The notes beneath the pieces are model-generated. The model searched no databases. It was not told where the DNA came from and saw only the letters and a list, made by a program, of their open reading frames with translations. A stretch of 37,579 nucleotides of DNA, from IMG/VR virus record IMGVR_UViG_3300045902_000319, positions 1 through 37,579 of that record. One strand, written 5' to 3'. The stretch is from a virus. A program made the position numbers and the translations under genes. Shown piece by piece: positions 37,546-37,579 of this stretch; the first letter of the stretch is position 1; each line of letters begins with the position of its first letter.

Positions 37546-37579
37546 TTTATAAAAAAATTTATAAATTTATTTAGCTTTT
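37546..37579 (+). repeat. Contig-end copy of the leader repeat
   Basis: These 34 bases are identical to 6305-6338, and the last 19 equal bases 1-19. Together with the preceding hairpin they reproduce the order hairpin, leader, ribosome site and small gene that occurs at 6266-6360. The contig therefore probably closes on itself here. Confidence 0.8.

Noticed and set aside
1-37579. tRNA or rRNA genes
   Set aside because: I saw no cloverleaf with GGTTCRA-type T-loops or CCA ends, and no rRNA-like conserved blocks, by eye.
1-37579. Integrase, transposase or CI-type repressor
   Set aside because: No tyrosine or serine recombinase catalytic pattern and no transposase was seen; the HTH proteins at 33044 and 34822 do not resemble CI.

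Overview
The window looks like the essentially complete genome of a tailed, siphovirus-type bacteriophage (about 37.6 kb, visibly AT-rich, roughly one third G+C by eye). It carries a terminase, portal, capsid, head-tail connectors, a TP901-type tape measure of 1168 residues, a tail tip, fibres and a lysis pair, in the standard siphovirus order. The first 19 bases equal the last 19. Joining the ends rebuilds a leader that also exists intact at 6266-6359, so the molecule is probably circular or circularly permuted. No integrase, partition system or recognisable CI-type repressor is visible. The host cannot be named from the sequence. Strong GGAG Shine-Dalgarno sites argue against Bacteroidota. 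TTGACA/TATAAT-like promoters, frequent TTG and GTG starts, and a small amidase without a wall-binding domain fit a low-GC, probably Gram-negative-type bacterium.

Layout. (1) 40-4243: recombination and replication genes, namely a YqaJ/lambda-exo nuclease, a Bet/RecT annealase and a DnaB-like ATPase, plus small unknowns. (2) 4327-5710: a winged-helix replication initiator whose gene contains four 15-bp repeats, the best origin candidate, then a possible partner protein. (3) 5833-7483: short unknown genes behind a promoter that is repeated exactly at 36.3 kb. (4) 7484-7992: a structured 0.5-kb non-coding interval with a promoter, a terminator and large inverted repeats next to the terminase, possibly a small RNA and/or a packaging site. 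(5) 7993-16616: packaging and head genes. (6) 16628-28188: tail genes, including a likely -1 frameshift in the tail chaperone pair and a dCTP deaminase inserted between tail genes. (7) 28190-33001: a membrane protein, then leftward genes (a repeat protein, ThyX, an ASCH/DUF3850-like protein, a GIY-YIG protein, a YopX-like protein) around a rightward holin-amidase cassette. (8) 33044-35513: membrane and DNA-binding proteins, led by an unusual membrane-anchored helix-turn-helix protein beside helically phased repeats. (9) 35513-37477: a VRR-NUC nuclease and small early-type genes that run across the junction into region 1.

How the parts work together. Exonuclease, annealase and VRR-NUC nuclease form a recombination set. 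The initiator and DnaB-like ATPase start replication with host polymerase and primase. dCTP deaminase and ThyX together would push deoxycytidine nucleotides towards dTMP. Several control sequences are duplicated (a 52-bp promoter, a 55-bp divergent promoter, a 34-bp leader, GAAA-loop hairpins), so separated gene groups are probably co-regulated. The tetranucleotide GTAC is strongly enriched from about 4.3 to 35.9 kb but sparse in the recombination arc, which suggests two sequence histories in one genome.
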